Positions 18,801 to 27,040 of a stretch of DNA of 64,000 nt are shown piece after piece. The stretch is from positions 15,172 to 79,171 of the forward strand of contig NZ_KN050808.1 of the NCBI RefSeq assembly GCF_000746095.1, in the 5' to 3' direction. The position numbers and the translations under genes are program-made. Within the stretch, counting starts at the first letter, position 1, and the number at the start of each line of letters is the position of its first letter. This DNA comes from Ferriphaselus sp. R-1 (GTDB taxonomy: Bacteria; Pseudomonadota; Gammaproteobacteria; Burkholderiales; Gallionellaceae). Below the pieces are notes generated by a model, which was not told where the DNA came from, did not search any database, and saw nothing but the letters and a program-made list of their open reading frames with translations.

Positions 18801-18916
18801 AACGATGTACCCGTGCCGGTATGACCAGTTTTATCGGCAAGCCCATAGATTCGGTGCAACTCACCCAGAAACTCCTTGAACTGTGTCATTACGATAGTTC
18901 CGGAGTTGGGGATTAA
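15839..18916 (+). CDS. Hybrid sensor histidine kinase (Cache-like sensor, PAS-PAS, HisKA, HATPase, receiver)
   Basis: About 1025 residues. Transmembrane helix 1 is near residues 34-53, with a large extracytoplasmic Cache-like sensor (about 55-335; [39 protein letters not shown]). Helix 2 is near 340-360, followed by two PAS domains (about 375-495 and 500-625). HisKA has the phospho-acceptor His649 ([16 protein letters not shown]). The ATPase has N, G1 and G2 boxes ([27 protein letters not shown]). The C-terminal receiver has Asp949 ([12 protein letters not shown]) and the conserved Lys (IGKPID). No output domain is fused, so the phosphate must go to a separate partner that is not obvious here. 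The start is uncertain: TTG 15839 (4 nt after the previous stop), GTG 15878 and TTG 15902 are all possible. Confidence 0.85.
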   Translation: MGGIADDTLVGGVVRVNLGADLSYLKNTKSIVMLMALLLCVWVGAAWLVSDGLYQRELNALASQEQQHTQELADDVADSFRRNLHYVSGVPDTFQHALRVWKVVQKFGPQAEPTRLSREDAIKLWSTDADLSDLNRYLELIQKSLGVDGLFVVNAAGDCVSANNWNTPESSIGANFSDRKWFTDARNGHRGMQYAVGRTTHIPGLYFSSPIELNGQFMGAIVAKMNLSSLSFLTRQADAYVVDSNGVIILAHDASLLMKSIPGGSVGAMAVADRMALYQRSSIEALKLEPWANRASARLWRIQGEPFPHLLASTQLPEFGLTVYAESDLRGLSNLESEQASRFVIFSLLGGVLVVIAGSLLLYFRSVGESKARVEASEERLRLLLESVNSGIWGQSPEGNCTFINATAAELLGYSSEELIGKPLHALVHHSHPDGQHYPQGSCPMFATGKDGQPREAADEVLWRKDGSSFPVEYATYPIRKDGVLAGAVVVFDDISRRKALEQKMQEQEAIYSAAIQTSVDGFCAVDMCGNIVEVNDAYLMRSGYSRQDMLTMRFADIEVAEDSGSTLDLARVVDSGSDRFESRHKASNGEVWDVEVCVSHVAVAGGRMFCFIKDITERKLHEQQMESARDKAESANRAKSDFLANMSHEIRTPMNAVIGLSGLALDSTDAQEQHDYLRQILESSKALLGILNDILDLSKIEARQMSIEPHEFALDALLDGVVRMFDLRAKEQGLHFTLNRDPQVPNLLIGDPLRLKQILTNLLGNAFKFTAHGHVALQILQLSRDGEEVRLDLVVRDSGIGMTPEQVDGLFQPFAQADSSITRRFGGTGLGLAISRNLANLMGGDIRVESQLGAGSTFHCEIRLGVADGSQVEAQATHSLVGNAIGMPRDAGMVLRGKRVLLVEDNRVNQLVAKHMLIKLGVEVEIANDGVEAIKCVQEGHYDIVLMDIQMPVMGGLEATRLIREDVRFSALPIVAMSAGVTLDEQERCTRAGMTSFIGKPIDSVQLTQKLLELCHYDSSGVGD

Positions 18917-18986
18917 CAGACTCGGGGAAGTATGTTGCAATTGGTCAACTTTAGTCTGGGGCGTGGCAATTTCCTATAACTCTTCA

Positions 18987-20894
18987 ATGAAACCCGTGGG
19001 CGCGCAGCAACAGCCGTTGGTGCTATCGTTGCTTTTGCGTATCGTGCTTGGCTGGCTACTGGGTGGTGGTTTGCTGTTGTCTGCCGTTAGCTATGCTGGG
19101 CAGCCGATCAGCACACACGCGGTGGAAGTCAGTGAGTTGGGTGACGAGCCTTTGTCGCTAACCAGGCACCTTGCCGTACTCGAAGATGCCAGCCTGACAT
19201 TGTCGTTAGCCGATGTGCAAGCCGCTGATATTGCTGGACGATTCAAATATTTTCCAGCAGAGGGAGCGGCGATGAGCTTCGGCTTTAGTCACTCTGCCTA
19301 TTGGCTGCGCCTACGCTTACACAATTCCAGCGAGCAGCCGGTCGAACGCATGCTTGAGGTCGGAAGCTCGCTACTTTCTGCAGTGCATGGCTATCTACCG
19401 CAGGCGGATGGTTCCTACCAGGTGATCCGTACTGGCCAAGCGCAACCTTTTGCCACGCGGGCCTACAAAAACCGGCACTTCGTTTTTCCGATCGTCTTGC
19501 CTGCGTATTCTGAGTATGCCTATTACCTGAAGATACAGTCGGACGATGCCATTGTGGTGCCAGTGGCGCTCTGGTCGCCTAGCGCATTCCATGAGTACGA
19601 GCGAAACGACTACCTCGCTCAAGCCGGGTATTTCGGAATGGCGATGGCGATGGTTTTGTTCAACCTCCTGCTCTACATCGCGCTGCGAGATGTCATTCAT
19701 CTCTGGTACGTACTTTTTGTCGCTAGTGTGTTGTTTGCCTTGGCGGCACTCAGTGGTATGGCTCATGAGTTCCTGTGGCCGGAGGCGATGCGCTGGTCGA
19801 ATAGCTCGGTGTTTGTTGGCTTTGCAATTTCGATTGCCGCTATTTTGCAGTTTATGCGGGTGATGCTGGAAACAAATATGCGGATGCCGAGGCTTGATCG
19901 TCTTATTCTGTTGCTGGTAGGTATCCATCTTTTGCTCGTCATCGGCTTGCTCGCTGCGCTGCCCACTTTTGCGATTTACGCCGAAGTATTGAATATCGCG
20001 ACTGGCTTGCTGTTGCTGACGGTTATCGTGCATTGCGCCTATCGGCGACAGCGTAGTGCCTATTTCTTTGTGGCCGCTTTTACTACTCTGTTACTGGCGG
20101 GCTTCGTGGTGGGGCTGAAAGATTTTGGCTTATTGCCTTCTAATATACTTACTGAGAACGCGCTGCAGATCGGCTCTGCGATTGAGATGTTAGTGTTGGC
20201 CTTGGCTTTGGCGGATCGATTTAACTTGATTCGACAAGAAAAGGCTGAAGCTCAACAGGGTAAGCTGGCCGCTCAGGAGGACTTGCTTGAGCACCTGCTC
20301 AACTCTGAGCGTGAACTTGAGGCTCGTGTGGCGCAACGTACCGCTGAATTGAAGCTGCTTAACGACAAACTGGAAGCGCTAAGCGCGACCGATGGTTTGA
20401 CCGGGCTGGCAAATCGTCGGCGCTTTGATGAAGTGCTTGCAATCGAGTGGGTGCGCGCTGAGCGAGTCGGCCAGTCGCTCGCCTTGGCCGTGCTCGATGT
20501 GGATTGGTTCAAAACGTACAACGATCATTATGGCCACCAGGCGGGGGATGAGTGCTTGCGTCAGGTGGCGAGCGTATTGGTGGCGAGTATTTGTCGCACA
20601 GGTGATTTCGTGGCGCGTTATGGCGGGGAAGAGTTTGTGTTCATTGCACCTGCCACTGATGGAGCAAGTGCTTTGAAAATGGCGCGAAAAGTCTGTGAAG
20701 CGCTACAGGCCAAAGGCCTGCCACACGAGTCCTCGATATTCGGGTGTGTGACGGTCAGCATCGGGGTGGCGGCGGTGGTTCCCAGCGAGAAGTTTTCGGC
20801 TGAGGATTTACTCAGAGAGGCGGATCATGCGCTCTATCAAGCAAAAAATAATGGCCGCAATCAGTCGGTCCTAGCTCGCACCAACGCGGAATAG
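18987..20894 (+). CDS. 7TMR-DISM diguanylate cyclase
   Basis: A 635-residue protein starting at the ATG at 18987. A signal or anchor helix (about 14-36) is followed by a periplasmic 7TMR-DISMED2-type beta domain (about 55-180; SYWLRLRLHN-like region). Seven transmembrane helices follow (about 214-409; GYFGMAMAMVLFNLLLYIAL), then a coiled coil (about 415-470; ERELEARVAQRTAELKLLND) and a GGDEF domain (about 475-630). RYGGEEFVF near residue 546 is an intact active site, and RTGD upstream is a likely inhibitory site. 7TMR-DISM proteins are thought to sense carbohydrates or other small ligands. No Shine-Dalgarno sequence is visible; TATAAC lies 6 nt before the ATG. It ends the signalling block before flhF. 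Confidence 0.88.
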   Translation: MKPVGAQQQPLVLSLLLRIVLGWLLGGGLLLSAVSYAGQPISTHAVEVSELGDEPLSLTRHLAVLEDASLTLSLADVQAADIAGRFKYFPAEGAAMSFGFSHSAYWLRLRLHNSSEQPVERMLEVGSSLLSAVHGYLPQADGSYQVIRTGQAQPFATRAYKNRHFVFPIVLPAYSEYAYYLKIQSDDAIVVPVALWSPSAFHEYERNDYLAQAGYFGMAMAMVLFNLLLYIALRDVIHLWYVLFVASVLFALAALSGMAHEFLWPEAMRWSNSSVFVGFAISIAAILQFMRVMLETNMRMPRLDRLILLLVGIHLLLVIGLLAALPTFAIYAEVLNIATGLLLLTVIVHCAYRRQRSAYFFVAAFTTLLLAGFVVGLKDFGLLPSNILTENALQIGSAIEMLVLALALADRFNLIRQEKAEAQQGKLAAQEDLLEHLLNSERELEARVAQRTAELKLLNDKLEALSATDGLTGLANRRRFDEVLAIEWVRAERVGQSLALAVLDVDWFKTYNDHYGHQAGDECLRQVASVLVASICRTGDFVARYGGEEFVFIAPATDGASALKMARKVCEALQAKGLPHESSIFGCVTVSIGVAAVVPSEKFSAEDLLREADHALYQAKNNGRNQSVLARTNAE

Positions 20895-21011
20895 TGCAGC
20901 AATCCCCCCCTTATTCGCCTGATTGAGTTGAAGTCATTCCCTGATAATGGCCCTGACTGAAGGAGCCTCGGTGTTGCGGGGCGATCAAAGATGGTGACTC
21001 GGGGGTGGGGT

Positions 21012-22286
21012 ATGAACGCTAAGAGATTTGTGGCAGCGACTTCGCGTGAGGCATTGAAGCTGGTGCGCGATGACTTGGGGGCGGACGCGGTGATTCTGTC
21101 CAACCGCAAAGTGGAGGCCGGTGTCGAGATCGTGGCTTTGGCCGGGACCGAGTTGTCGGCACTTGCCGAGATACGTACCCAGCAAAGTACCCCCGTTCAG
21201 GCTCCCAGGAAAGTATCCAGCGGGGCAGAGCAGCTGGTCGCAACCTATGCGGCGCGCGCTTCGACGACTGCAGCGGCCCCGGCACCTGCACCCAAGCCTC
21301 AAACTTCTGCGGCACCGGCGGCCAAGGTCATCGCGGAGCAACAAGGCGCGCTGATGAGCGAGATCAAGTCGATGCGCAACATGTTGCAAGAGCAACTGGC
21401 TTGCATCGGCTGGTCGGAGATGCAGCAGCGTAGCCCGGAGCGTACCAAGTTGCTGCGCGACCTGCTGAACTCCGGATTCAGTCCGGCGTTGGCCCGTCAT
21501 CTGCTGGAAAAATTGCCCGACGACGCAGGCCCGTCATGGATACGCAAGGTCATCGAGCACAACCTTAAGGTCATCAAGCAGGAGGATAGTCTGGTCACCC
21601 GAGGCGGTGTCTATGCCCTGGTCGGTCCGACCGGGGTGGGCAAAACGACTACCACTGCCAAACTGGCCGCGCGTGCCGTAGTGCGTTATGGTGCCAGCAA
21701 GGTGGCGTTGATCAGCAGTGACAGCTACCGTATCGGGGCGCATGAGCAACTGAGCATCTACGCCAAGATGTTGGGCGTGGCGGTGCATTCCGTGCACGAT
21801 GCCGCCGAGTTGAAACGTACGCTGGCTTCCTTGCGCGACAAGCACTTGGTGCTGATAGATACCATAGGCATGGGGCAGCGCGATGGCCGGGTGGCAGTGC
21901 AGACGCAGATGTATGACTCCTGTGGTGTGAAGCGTCTGTTGTTGCTGAACGCCACCAGTGGCGGCGATACGCTGGAAGAGGTGGTGCGTAAATACCGCAC
22001 CGTCGGCGTGGTCGGTTGCATCCCTACCAAGCTGGATGAGGCGGCATCGCTGGGTACTGTGCTGGATGTGGCCGTGCGCCACCAGATTCCGCTGCACTAT
22101 ATCGCCAATGGTCAGCGAGTCCCGGAAGATTTGCATGAGGTCAATGTGGACTACCTGTTGCATCGCGCCTTCAAGCAGGCAGCGCAGCCTGCGCCGTTCG
22201 CGCTCAAAGAGTTGGAGCTGCCGGCCTTGATGTCGGGTCAGGGGAGCGTGCCCGCCGCTGGGCGCAGAGTGGCTGGGCTAATTTGA
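21012..22286 (+). CDS. flhF: Flagellar biosynthesis SRP-like GTPase FlhF
   Basis: FlhF sets flagellar number and placement, usually at a cell pole, together with its ATPase antagonist FlhG. The ATG at 21012 follows GGGGGTGGGG and gives the canonical N-terminus MNAKRFVAATSREALKLVR (424 residues). An Ala/Pro-rich linker spans about residues 60-115. The NG GTPase domain begins near residue 150, with the P-loop GPTGVGKTTTTAKLAA, DSYRIGAHEQL, DTIGMGQRD (Ile where Ala is usual) and TKLDEAASLGTVLDVA. flhG, which normally follows flhF, is missing: fliA comes next after 77 nt. Polar flagellation is therefore likely, but with FlhG encoded elsewhere or absent. Confidence 0.95.
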   Translation: MNAKRFVAATSREALKLVRDDLGADAVILSNRKVEAGVEIVALAGTELSALAEIRTQQSTPVQAPRKVSSGAEQLVATYAARASTTAAAPAPAPKPQTSAAPAAKVIAEQQGALMSEIKSMRNMLQEQLACIGWSEMQQRSPERTKLLRDLLNSGFSPALARHLLEKLPDDAGPSWIRKVIEHNLKVIKQEDSLVTRGGVYALVGPTGVGKTTTTAKLAARAVVRYGASKVALISSDSYRIGAHEQLSIYAKMLGVAVHSVHDAAELKRTLASLRDKHLVLIDTIGMGQRDGRVAVQTQMYDSCGVKRLLLLNATSGGDTLEEVVRKYRTVGVVGCIPTKLDEAASLGTVLDVAVRHQIPLHYIANGQRVPEDLHEVNVDYLLHRAFKQAAQPAPFALKELELPALMSGQGSVPAAGRRVAGLI

Positions 22287-22363
22287 GTAGAAGCGGTGAC
22301 AGCATGCTTGCAGAATGTACAATGTCGGCGGGGAATCCGGACATTAAAAAAGAATTCAAAATC

Positions 22364-23074
22364 ATGTACACCGCGACCGGGAGAAACGACAAGGAACAGT
22401 GCCTGAGAGACTACGCACCGCTGGTGAAGAGGATCGCGCATCACATGATGACCAAGCTGCCGAGCAGTGTCGAGGTGAATGACATCATTCAGGCGGGCAT
22501 GATGGGATTGCTGGATGCGGCAGGGCGATATGACGAGTTGCGCGGGGCGCAGTTCGAGACATATGCATCGCAACGTATACGCGGGGCCATGCTGGATGAG
22601 TTGCGTAATGCCGATTGGTTGCCGCGCAGCTTGCGCCGTGACATGCGGCGCATCGAGGCCAGCATCAGCAAACTGCAGCAAAAGCTTGGCCGGGCACCGT
22701 CCGAGAGTGAGATCGCCAAGGAAATGGGGGTTTCCTTGGCGGAATATCAAGAGCTGCTGGGTGAGTCGCGCGGGGCGCAGCTTGTCTATTACGAGGACTT
22801 CCATGAGGAGGGTGACGAGGATTTCTTCGAGCGCCACGAGTTCGGGGAGGATGCGGACCCGTTGGAGTTGCTGCAGGATGATCGCTTCAGAAAGGCGTTG
22901 ATCCAGGCGATCGACCATCTGCCGGAGCGCGAGCGGATGATGATGGGTATGCATTACGAACAGGATATGAACCTGCGTGAGATCGGCGAGGTGCTCGGGG
23001 TCAGCGAGTCTCGTGTTTGCCAGTTGCATAGTCAGGCCGTGTCGCGCCTGCGCACCAATCTGAAAGGTTATTGA
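22364..23074 (+). CDS. fliA: Flagellar sigma factor 28 (FliA)
   Basis: FliA directs late flagellar and chemotaxis gene transcription and is held by FlgM until the hook-basal body is complete. The start at 22364 (MYTATGRNDKEQ) matches the usual FliA N-terminus and gives 236 residues; longer frames to 22283 are unlikely. Region 2 is at about 15-90 (YAPLVKRIAHHMMTKLPSS, QFETYASQRIRGAMLDELR). Region 3 is at about 95-150 (LPRSLRRDMRRIEASI). Region 4 is at about 180-232 (LPERERMMMGMHYEQDMNLR, EIGEVLGVSESRVCQLHSQA). Its stop overlaps the motC ATG by 1 nt. The cognate anti-sigma gene flgM lies 2 kb downstream on the minus strand. Confidence 0.96.
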   Translation: MYTATGRNDKEQCLRDYAPLVKRIAHHMMTKLPSSVEVNDIIQAGMMGLLDAAGRYDELRGAQFETYASQRIRGAMLDELRNADWLPRSLRRDMRRIEASISKLQQKLGRAPSESEIAKEMGVSLAEYQELLGESRGAQLVYYEDFHEEGDEDFFERHEFGEDADPLELLQDDRFRKALIQAIDHLPERERMMMGMHYEQDMNLREIGEVLGVSESRVCQLHSQAVSRLRTNLKGY

Positions 23075-23814
23075 TGGATACGCTGAGCCTGTTCGGACTG
23101 CTCATCGCGATCACTGGGATCATTGGGGGGCAGTTGCTCGAAGGAGGTACACTGGGCAGTTTGTTCCAGCTTGCCGCTTTCTTCATCGTGTTTGGCGGAA
23201 CATTGGGGGCGGTGATGTTGCAGAGTCCGCGCCATGTGTTCTTCAATGGTCTCCGTATGGGGCGCTGGGTCTTTGTGCCGCCTCACCCCGATCTCAAGCT
23301 GCTGATCTCGCAAGTGGTCGAATGGAGCGTGTTGTCCCGGCGTGACGGTATCCTGATGCTGGAGAATCGCCTGTCCGAGATTCATGAGCCCTTCATCCGC
23401 AAGGGGGTGCAACTGCTGGTGGATGGTAACAGTGCTGAAAAGATCCGGGAGGTGCTGGAGGTCGAGGTCGACACCCACGAGCAACTGAGCTGGCAGTCGT
23501 CTCGGGTGTGGGAGTCTGCAGCAGGCTATGCGCCCACCATAGGCATCATCGGCGCGGTGTTGGGGCTGGTGCATGTGATGCAGACGCTCGGAGAGCCCTC
23601 CAAGCTGGGGGCGGGGATCGCGGTGGCATTCGTTTCCACCATCTATGGTGTGGGTTTGGCCAATCTGGTGTTCTTGCCCATCGCCAACAAGTTGAAATCC
23701 TACATCATGGTCGAGTCCAAGAGGCGGACGCTGGTGATCGATGGTTTGATGATGATCGCCAACGGCGAGCATCCATTGTTCATCGAGACCAAGCTGCAAG
23801 GCTATCTGGAGTGA
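23074..23814 (+). CDS. motC: Flagellar motor stator protein MotC (MotA family)
   Basis: This proton-channel stator subunit of 246 residues fits the MotC branch of the MotA/TolQ/ExbB family. Four transmembrane helices are visible: about residues 1-22, 30-48, 145-170 (AGYAPTIGIIGAVLGLVHVM) and 180-205 (IAVAFVSTIYGVGLANLVFL). A cytoplasmic loop between helices 2 and 3 carries the charged residues that contact FliG. The proline of APTIG in helix 3 and the conserved GAVLGLV region are present. The ATG at 23074 overlaps the fliA stop. motD follows 7 nt after the stop. In Pseudomonas the chemotaxis genes lie between fliA and motCD; here they are absent. Confidence 0.93.
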   Translation: MDTLSLFGLLIAITGIIGGQLLEGGTLGSLFQLAAFFIVFGGTLGAVMLQSPRHVFFNGLRMGRWVFVPPHPDLKLLISQVVEWSVLSRRDGILMLENRLSEIHEPFIRKGVQLLVDGNSAEKIREVLEVEVDTHEQLSWQSSRVWESAAGYAPTIGIIGAVLGLVHVMQTLGEPSKLGAGIAVAFVSTIYGVGLANLVFLPIANKLKSYIMVESKRRTLVIDGLMMIANGEHPLFIETKLQGYLE

Positions 23815-23821
23815 TGCGGAC

Positions 23822-24589
23822 ATGGCCCTGCGTCGTCGTAAGCGGCAAGACCATGAGAACCATGAACGCTGGCTGATCTCGTATGCCGATTTCATCACGC
23901 TGCTGTTCGCCTTCTTTGTGGTGATGTACGGCATCTCCTCGGTGAACGAGGGGAAGTTCAAGGTATTCAGCTACTCTTTGTCGGAGGCATTCAATGGCGG
24001 AGTGCAATCTGCGGGGACGGTGGCTCAACTGACGCAAGAGGATCTGTTCCTGCGTTCAGTCGCGGACAGGCGCAATGCTAGGCAAGCCGAGGCCCAGCGC
24101 AAGCGTGACGAGTTCGTCAAGAAGGTGACGAGTGACTTGAACCGTGTGATGGGGGCCTTGATCAAAAGCCAGCAGGTCTCGGTATCGCAAACCAGTCGTG
24201 GCATCGAGTTGGAGATCAATGCCAGCGTGTTGTTTGAAACGGGGCAGGCTGAGATACAGACTGCTGCTCTGGGGGTGCTTGCGGAGGTGGCGAAGCTGCT
24301 GGCGGGGGACGATCACAGCATCGAGGTGAATGGGCACACTGACGACATTCCCATACACACGGCCCAGTTCCCTTCCAACTGGGAGCTTTCATCGGCGCGC
24401 GCATCCAGCGTGGTCCGTCTGTTCATCGAGCAAGGTGTCTCATCCAGGCGACTGACGGCGGTGGGGTTGGCCGACAACTTCCCGTTGGTGCCCAACATCA
24501 CGCCCGATGCGCGTGCCAAGAATCGTCGTATCGCCATCTCCATCCTTGCTCCGCAAGCCGAGCGCACGGGGGCGCTGCCCGCGCAGTAG
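23822..24589 (+). CDS. motD: Flagellar motor stator protein MotD (MotB family)
   Basis: A 255-residue partner of MotC. A short basic N-terminus (MALRRRKRQDHENHERWL) leads to one transmembrane helix (about 20-42) with the proton-carrying aspartate in SYADFITLLFAFFVVMY. A plug/linker region follows, then an OmpA-like peptidoglycan-binding domain (about 140-250; IEVNGHTDDIPIHT, NWELSSARASSVVRLF, ARAKNRRIAI). The stator is thus anchored to the cell wall. The gene ends facing flgN (convergent, 36-nt gap), and no terminator hairpin is seen between them. Confidence 0.93.
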   Translation: MALRRRKRQDHENHERWLISYADFITLLFAFFVVMYGISSVNEGKFKVFSYSLSEAFNGGVQSAGTVAQLTQEDLFLRSVADRRNARQAEAQRKRDEFVKKVTSDLNRVMGALIKSQQVSVSQTSRGIELEINASVLFETGQAEIQTAALGVLAEVAKLLAGDDHSIEVNGHTDDIPIHTAQFPSNWELSSARASSVVRLFIEQGVSSRRLTAVGLADNFPLVPNITPDARAKNRRIAISILAPQAERTGALPAQ

Positions 24590-24625
24590 TGATTAAGTGC
24601 TGATTGTGAGTGGGGGAGCGGCTGT

Positions 24626-25090
24626 TCAGCCGGTGCCCAAAGTGCGGCGGGGGGCGGAGAGATTGGGTTGACCATCCCGACCATACAGCCCGGCACTGTT
24701 GCTGGCGGCGCTGTGCAGTACTCCCAATGCTTGCAGATTGTGACGCATCCGTACCTGGATCAGTTCTCCATTGACGCTGTTCAGGTGCTGCGCGCGCTCG
24801 GCAAGCTGTCGTATCTCATGCCATATCGGCAATGACTGGGGGGCCCGGCGTGACAGCCAGGTGTCCATGTCACCAAATCCGGAGTCGTCGAGTTCTTTGC
24901 GTCGTGCCGAGATGATGGCCGTCAAGCGGTGGGCGAACTTGCTCTTCTCTTCGGCCAGTGTGAGCAGGGAGTCGGTGTTCTCGCTGGTCAGGATGCGTTG
25001 TTCGGATTCGAGCAGCGAGACGAACGCTTGCAACTCGGCACGTTCGTCACCCAGAAATGGAAGGTGGTCCGGCATCGGGCGGTGCGTCAC
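24626..25090 (-). CDS. flgN: FlgN-type flagellar export chaperone
   Basis: A 154-residue, mostly alpha-helical, Leu/Glu/Arg-rich protein. FlgN escorts the hook-filament junction proteins FlgK and FlgL to the export gate formed by FlhA. The sequence shows heptad-like helices (ELQAFVSLLESEQRILTSEN, SLLTLAEEKSKFAHRLTAII) and the C-terminal IQVRMRHNLQALGVLHSA region with a glycine-rich tail, as in other FlgN proteins. Sequence alone would be only suggestive. The 4-nt overlap with flgM on the same strand, the standard flgMN pair, makes the call firm. Start at 25090; a second ATG at 25075 is possible. Confidence 0.87.
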   Translation of the reverse strand: MTHRPMPDHLPFLGDERAELQAFVSLLESEQRILTSENTDSLLTLAEEKSKFAHRLTAIISARRKELDDSGFGDMDTWLSRRAPQSLPIWHEIRQLAERAQHLNSVNGELIQVRMRHNLQALGVLHSAASNSAGLYGRDGQPNLSAPRRTLGTG

Positions 25091-25404
25091 TGGCGAGTAT
25101 CGGCACCCAGCAATTCGCGTGCAGATGCGATCAGGCGGTCGGCGACTACGCCGGAGTTGATCTGGAAACGTCCTTCGCTGATGGCCTGTTTGATCTCGGC
25201 GACCTTGGCCACATCCACTACGGGGGTTCCGGCCATGCTACTTTCCATGCTGCGCAGCTGGGCAGAAGTTGCGCCCAGATGCACGGCGGTGCTGGAGCCC
25301 GAGTTGCTGCTCGCTGGTCCTCCGCGCGTCGTGGCCGAGGGTCGCCCGCCGTCACCCGCGTGGGCGGGTGCGATCGGTTTGCTGCTGGTTTTCTCGATTT
25401 TCAC
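25087..25404 (-). CDS. flgM: Anti-sigma-28 factor FlgM
   Basis: FlgM (105 residues) binds FliA and is exported through the completed hook, so filament genes come on late. The N-terminal half is disordered and Ser/Thr/Pro/Gly-rich (KIEKTSSKPIAPAHAGDGG). The C-terminal sigma-binding half is typical: VDVAKVAEIKQAISEGRFQI and NSGVVADRLIASARELL. A near-perfect sigma-28 promoter lies 35-61 nt upstream (25439-25465, minus strand), so FliA drives its own inhibitor, a known feedback loop. flgN follows with a 4-nt overlap. Confidence 0.94.
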   Translation of the reverse strand: MKIEKTSSKPIAPAHAGDGGRPSATTRGGPASSNSGSSTAVHLGATSAQLRSMESSMAGTPVVDVAKVAEIKQAISEGRFQINSGVVADRLIASARELLGADTRQ

Positions 25405-25438
25405 AGGTCACCCCGAATTTTGAGTTTGATTGTCAGCA

Positions 25439-25465
25439 TCATCGGCTAGTTGAGTGGAAACTTTA
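25439..25465 (-). promoter_or_regulatory. Sigma-28 (FliA) promoter of flgMN
   Basis: Read on the minus strand: TAAAGTTT (25465-25458), an 11-nt spacer, then GCCGATGA (25446-25439). The enterobacterial consensus is TAAAGTTT-N11-GCCGATAA, so the -35 and spacing are perfect and the -10 differs at one base. It precedes flgM by 35 nt. Confidence 0.92.
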
Positions 25466-25593
25466 GCCGGCCCCGCAGGCCGGATGTCTCGCTCGTCCTG
25501 CGCGATGAACGGCCCCGCTTTATACCTCAGCGCGTACTTGCGGGCAATCCGGCTTTGGGCGTATGGACGATTCCTCGCGCCGGGGCTGAGTGA

Positions 25594-25602
25594 TGCTAGA
25601 AT
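25594..25602 (+). promoter_or_regulatory. Extended -10 promoter of dnaB
   Basis: TGCTAGAAT is an extended -10 (TGn plus TAGAAT, five of six to consensus) followed by CCCTCGCC. It lies 33 nt before the dnaB ATG. No good -35 at standard spacing is seen, which is common for extended -10 promoters. Confidence 0.5.
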
Positions 25603-25635
25603 CCCTCGCCGAATCTACCCCTGTCACATGCCACC

Positions 25636-27021
25636 ATGCAAAACCGCCTAGAGACCGTCGCTGATCCGCAGATGGACCAGATCAAGCTGCCCCCTCATTC
25701 CATCGAAGCCGAGCAATCGGTGATCGGTGGCTTGCTGCTGGATGCAGGTGCCTGGGATAAGGTCGCCGATGTGGCCCATCTGGAGGATTTCTACAAGCGC
25801 GAGCACAAGCTCATCTTCGAGCACATCATGCGCTTGTCCGAGCGAGCTCGCCCGGTGGATGTCATCACGGTGGCCGAATCGCTGGAGGTTGCCGGCAAGC
25901 TGGATGAGGCGGGCGGCCTGGCCTATCTCGGGACGCTGGCGCAGAACGTGCCTTCCGCTGCGAATATCAAGCGTTATGCCGAGATCGTGCGTGAGCGCGC
26001 CATCATGCGTCAGCTGGTGGAGGTTGGTCATGATATCGCCGCCAGCGGTTTCGCTCCGGCTGGACGTGATGCCGGACAGTTGCTGGATGAGGCCGAGAGC
26101 AAGGTGATGAAAATCGCAGAGGCCGGCTCCAGAGGCAAGCAGGGTTTCTTGTCGATGCCGCCGCTGCTGACGCAAGTGGTCGAGCGTATCGAGACGCTAT
26201 ATGCGCGGGAGAATCACAGTGAGGTGACGGGGGTGGCGACCGGCTTCATCGATCTTGATCGGATGACCTCGGGTTTGCAGCCCGGTGATCTGATCATCGT
26301 GGCGGGGCGGCCCAGTATGGGGAAGACGGCGTTTTCCATCAATATGGCGGAAAACATCGCTCTGGAGACCTCCAAGCCCGTGGCCATCTTCAGTATGGAA
26401 ATGGGCGGGGCGCAGCTGGTGATGAGAATGATCGGTTCGATCGGACGCTTGAATCAGCACTCCCTGCGTACAGGCAAGTTGGAGGCTGATGATTGGTCCC
26501 GGCTCACGCATGCCATCGGCCTGCTCAACGATGCGCCCATTCATATCGATGAGACGCCGGGTTTGAATGTGCTGGAACTGCGTGCGCGATCGCGCCGCTT
26601 GGCCCGACAAAGCGAGCATGGCTTGGGTTTGATCGTCATCGACTATTTGCAATTGATGAGCTCGCCGGCGGGCAAGAATAGTGAGAACCGGGCTACCGAG
26701 ATCTCCGAGATATCACGCTCGCTCAAGGCCTTGGCCAAGGAGCTGAATGTACCGGTGATTGCGCTGTCGCAGCTCAATCGCAGTCTGGAGCAACGCCCCA
26801 ACAAGCGCCCGGTCATGTCCGACCTGCGCGAGTCAGGGGCCATCGAGCAAGATGCTGACTTGATCCTGTTCATCTACCGCGACGAAGTGTACAACCCTGA
26901 CTCTCCGGACAAAGGTAAAGCGGAGATCATCATCGGGAAACAGCGTAACGGCCCGATAGGGACGGTCGCACTGACCTTCCGGGGCGAATTCACCCGCTTT
27001 GAGAACTGCGCGCAGGGTTGA
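25636..27021 (+). CDS. dnaB: Replicative DNA helicase DnaB
   Basis: DnaB is the hexameric 5'-3' helicase of the replication fork. The 461-residue protein has the N-terminal DnaB domain (about 15-120; LPPHSIEAEQSVIGGLLLD, EDFYKREHKLIFEHI), a linker, and a RecA-like motor (about 190-455). Walker A is GRPSMGKTAFS (about residues 223-233) and Walker B is GLIVIDYLQLM. SQLNRSLEQRPNKRPVMSDL, RESGAIEQDADLI and the DnaB-type motif FIYRDEVYN are also present. The ATG at 25636 has no obvious Shine-Dalgarno; an in-frame ATG at 25672 is a weaker alternative. The gene stands alone between flgMN (divergent) and the nuo operon. Confidence 0.97.
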   Translation: MQNRLETVADPQMDQIKLPPHSIEAEQSVIGGLLLDAGAWDKVADVAHLEDFYKREHKLIFEHIMRLSERARPVDVITVAESLEVAGKLDEAGGLAYLGTLAQNVPSAANIKRYAEIVRERAIMRQLVEVGHDIAASGFAPAGRDAGQLLDEAESKVMKIAEAGSRGKQGFLSMPPLLTQVVERIETLYARENHSEVTGVATGFIDLDRMTSGLQPGDLIIVAGRPSMGKTAFSINMAENIALETSKPVAIFSMEMGGAQLVMRMIGSIGRLNQHSLRTGKLEADDWSRLTHAIGLLNDAPIHIDETPGLNVLELRARSRRLARQSEHGLGLIVIDYLQLMSSPAGKNSENRATEISEISRSLKALAKELNVPVIALSQLNRSLEQRPNKRPVMSDLRESGAIEQDADLILFIYRDEVYNPDSPDKGKAEIIIGKQRNGPIGTVALTFRGEFTRFENCAQG

Positions 27022-27040
27022 TCCGTGGCGGAATTTTATG

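Noticed and set aside
24590-24625. Terminator between convergent motD and flgN
   Set aside because: No stable stem with a T-run could be found in the 36-nt gap.
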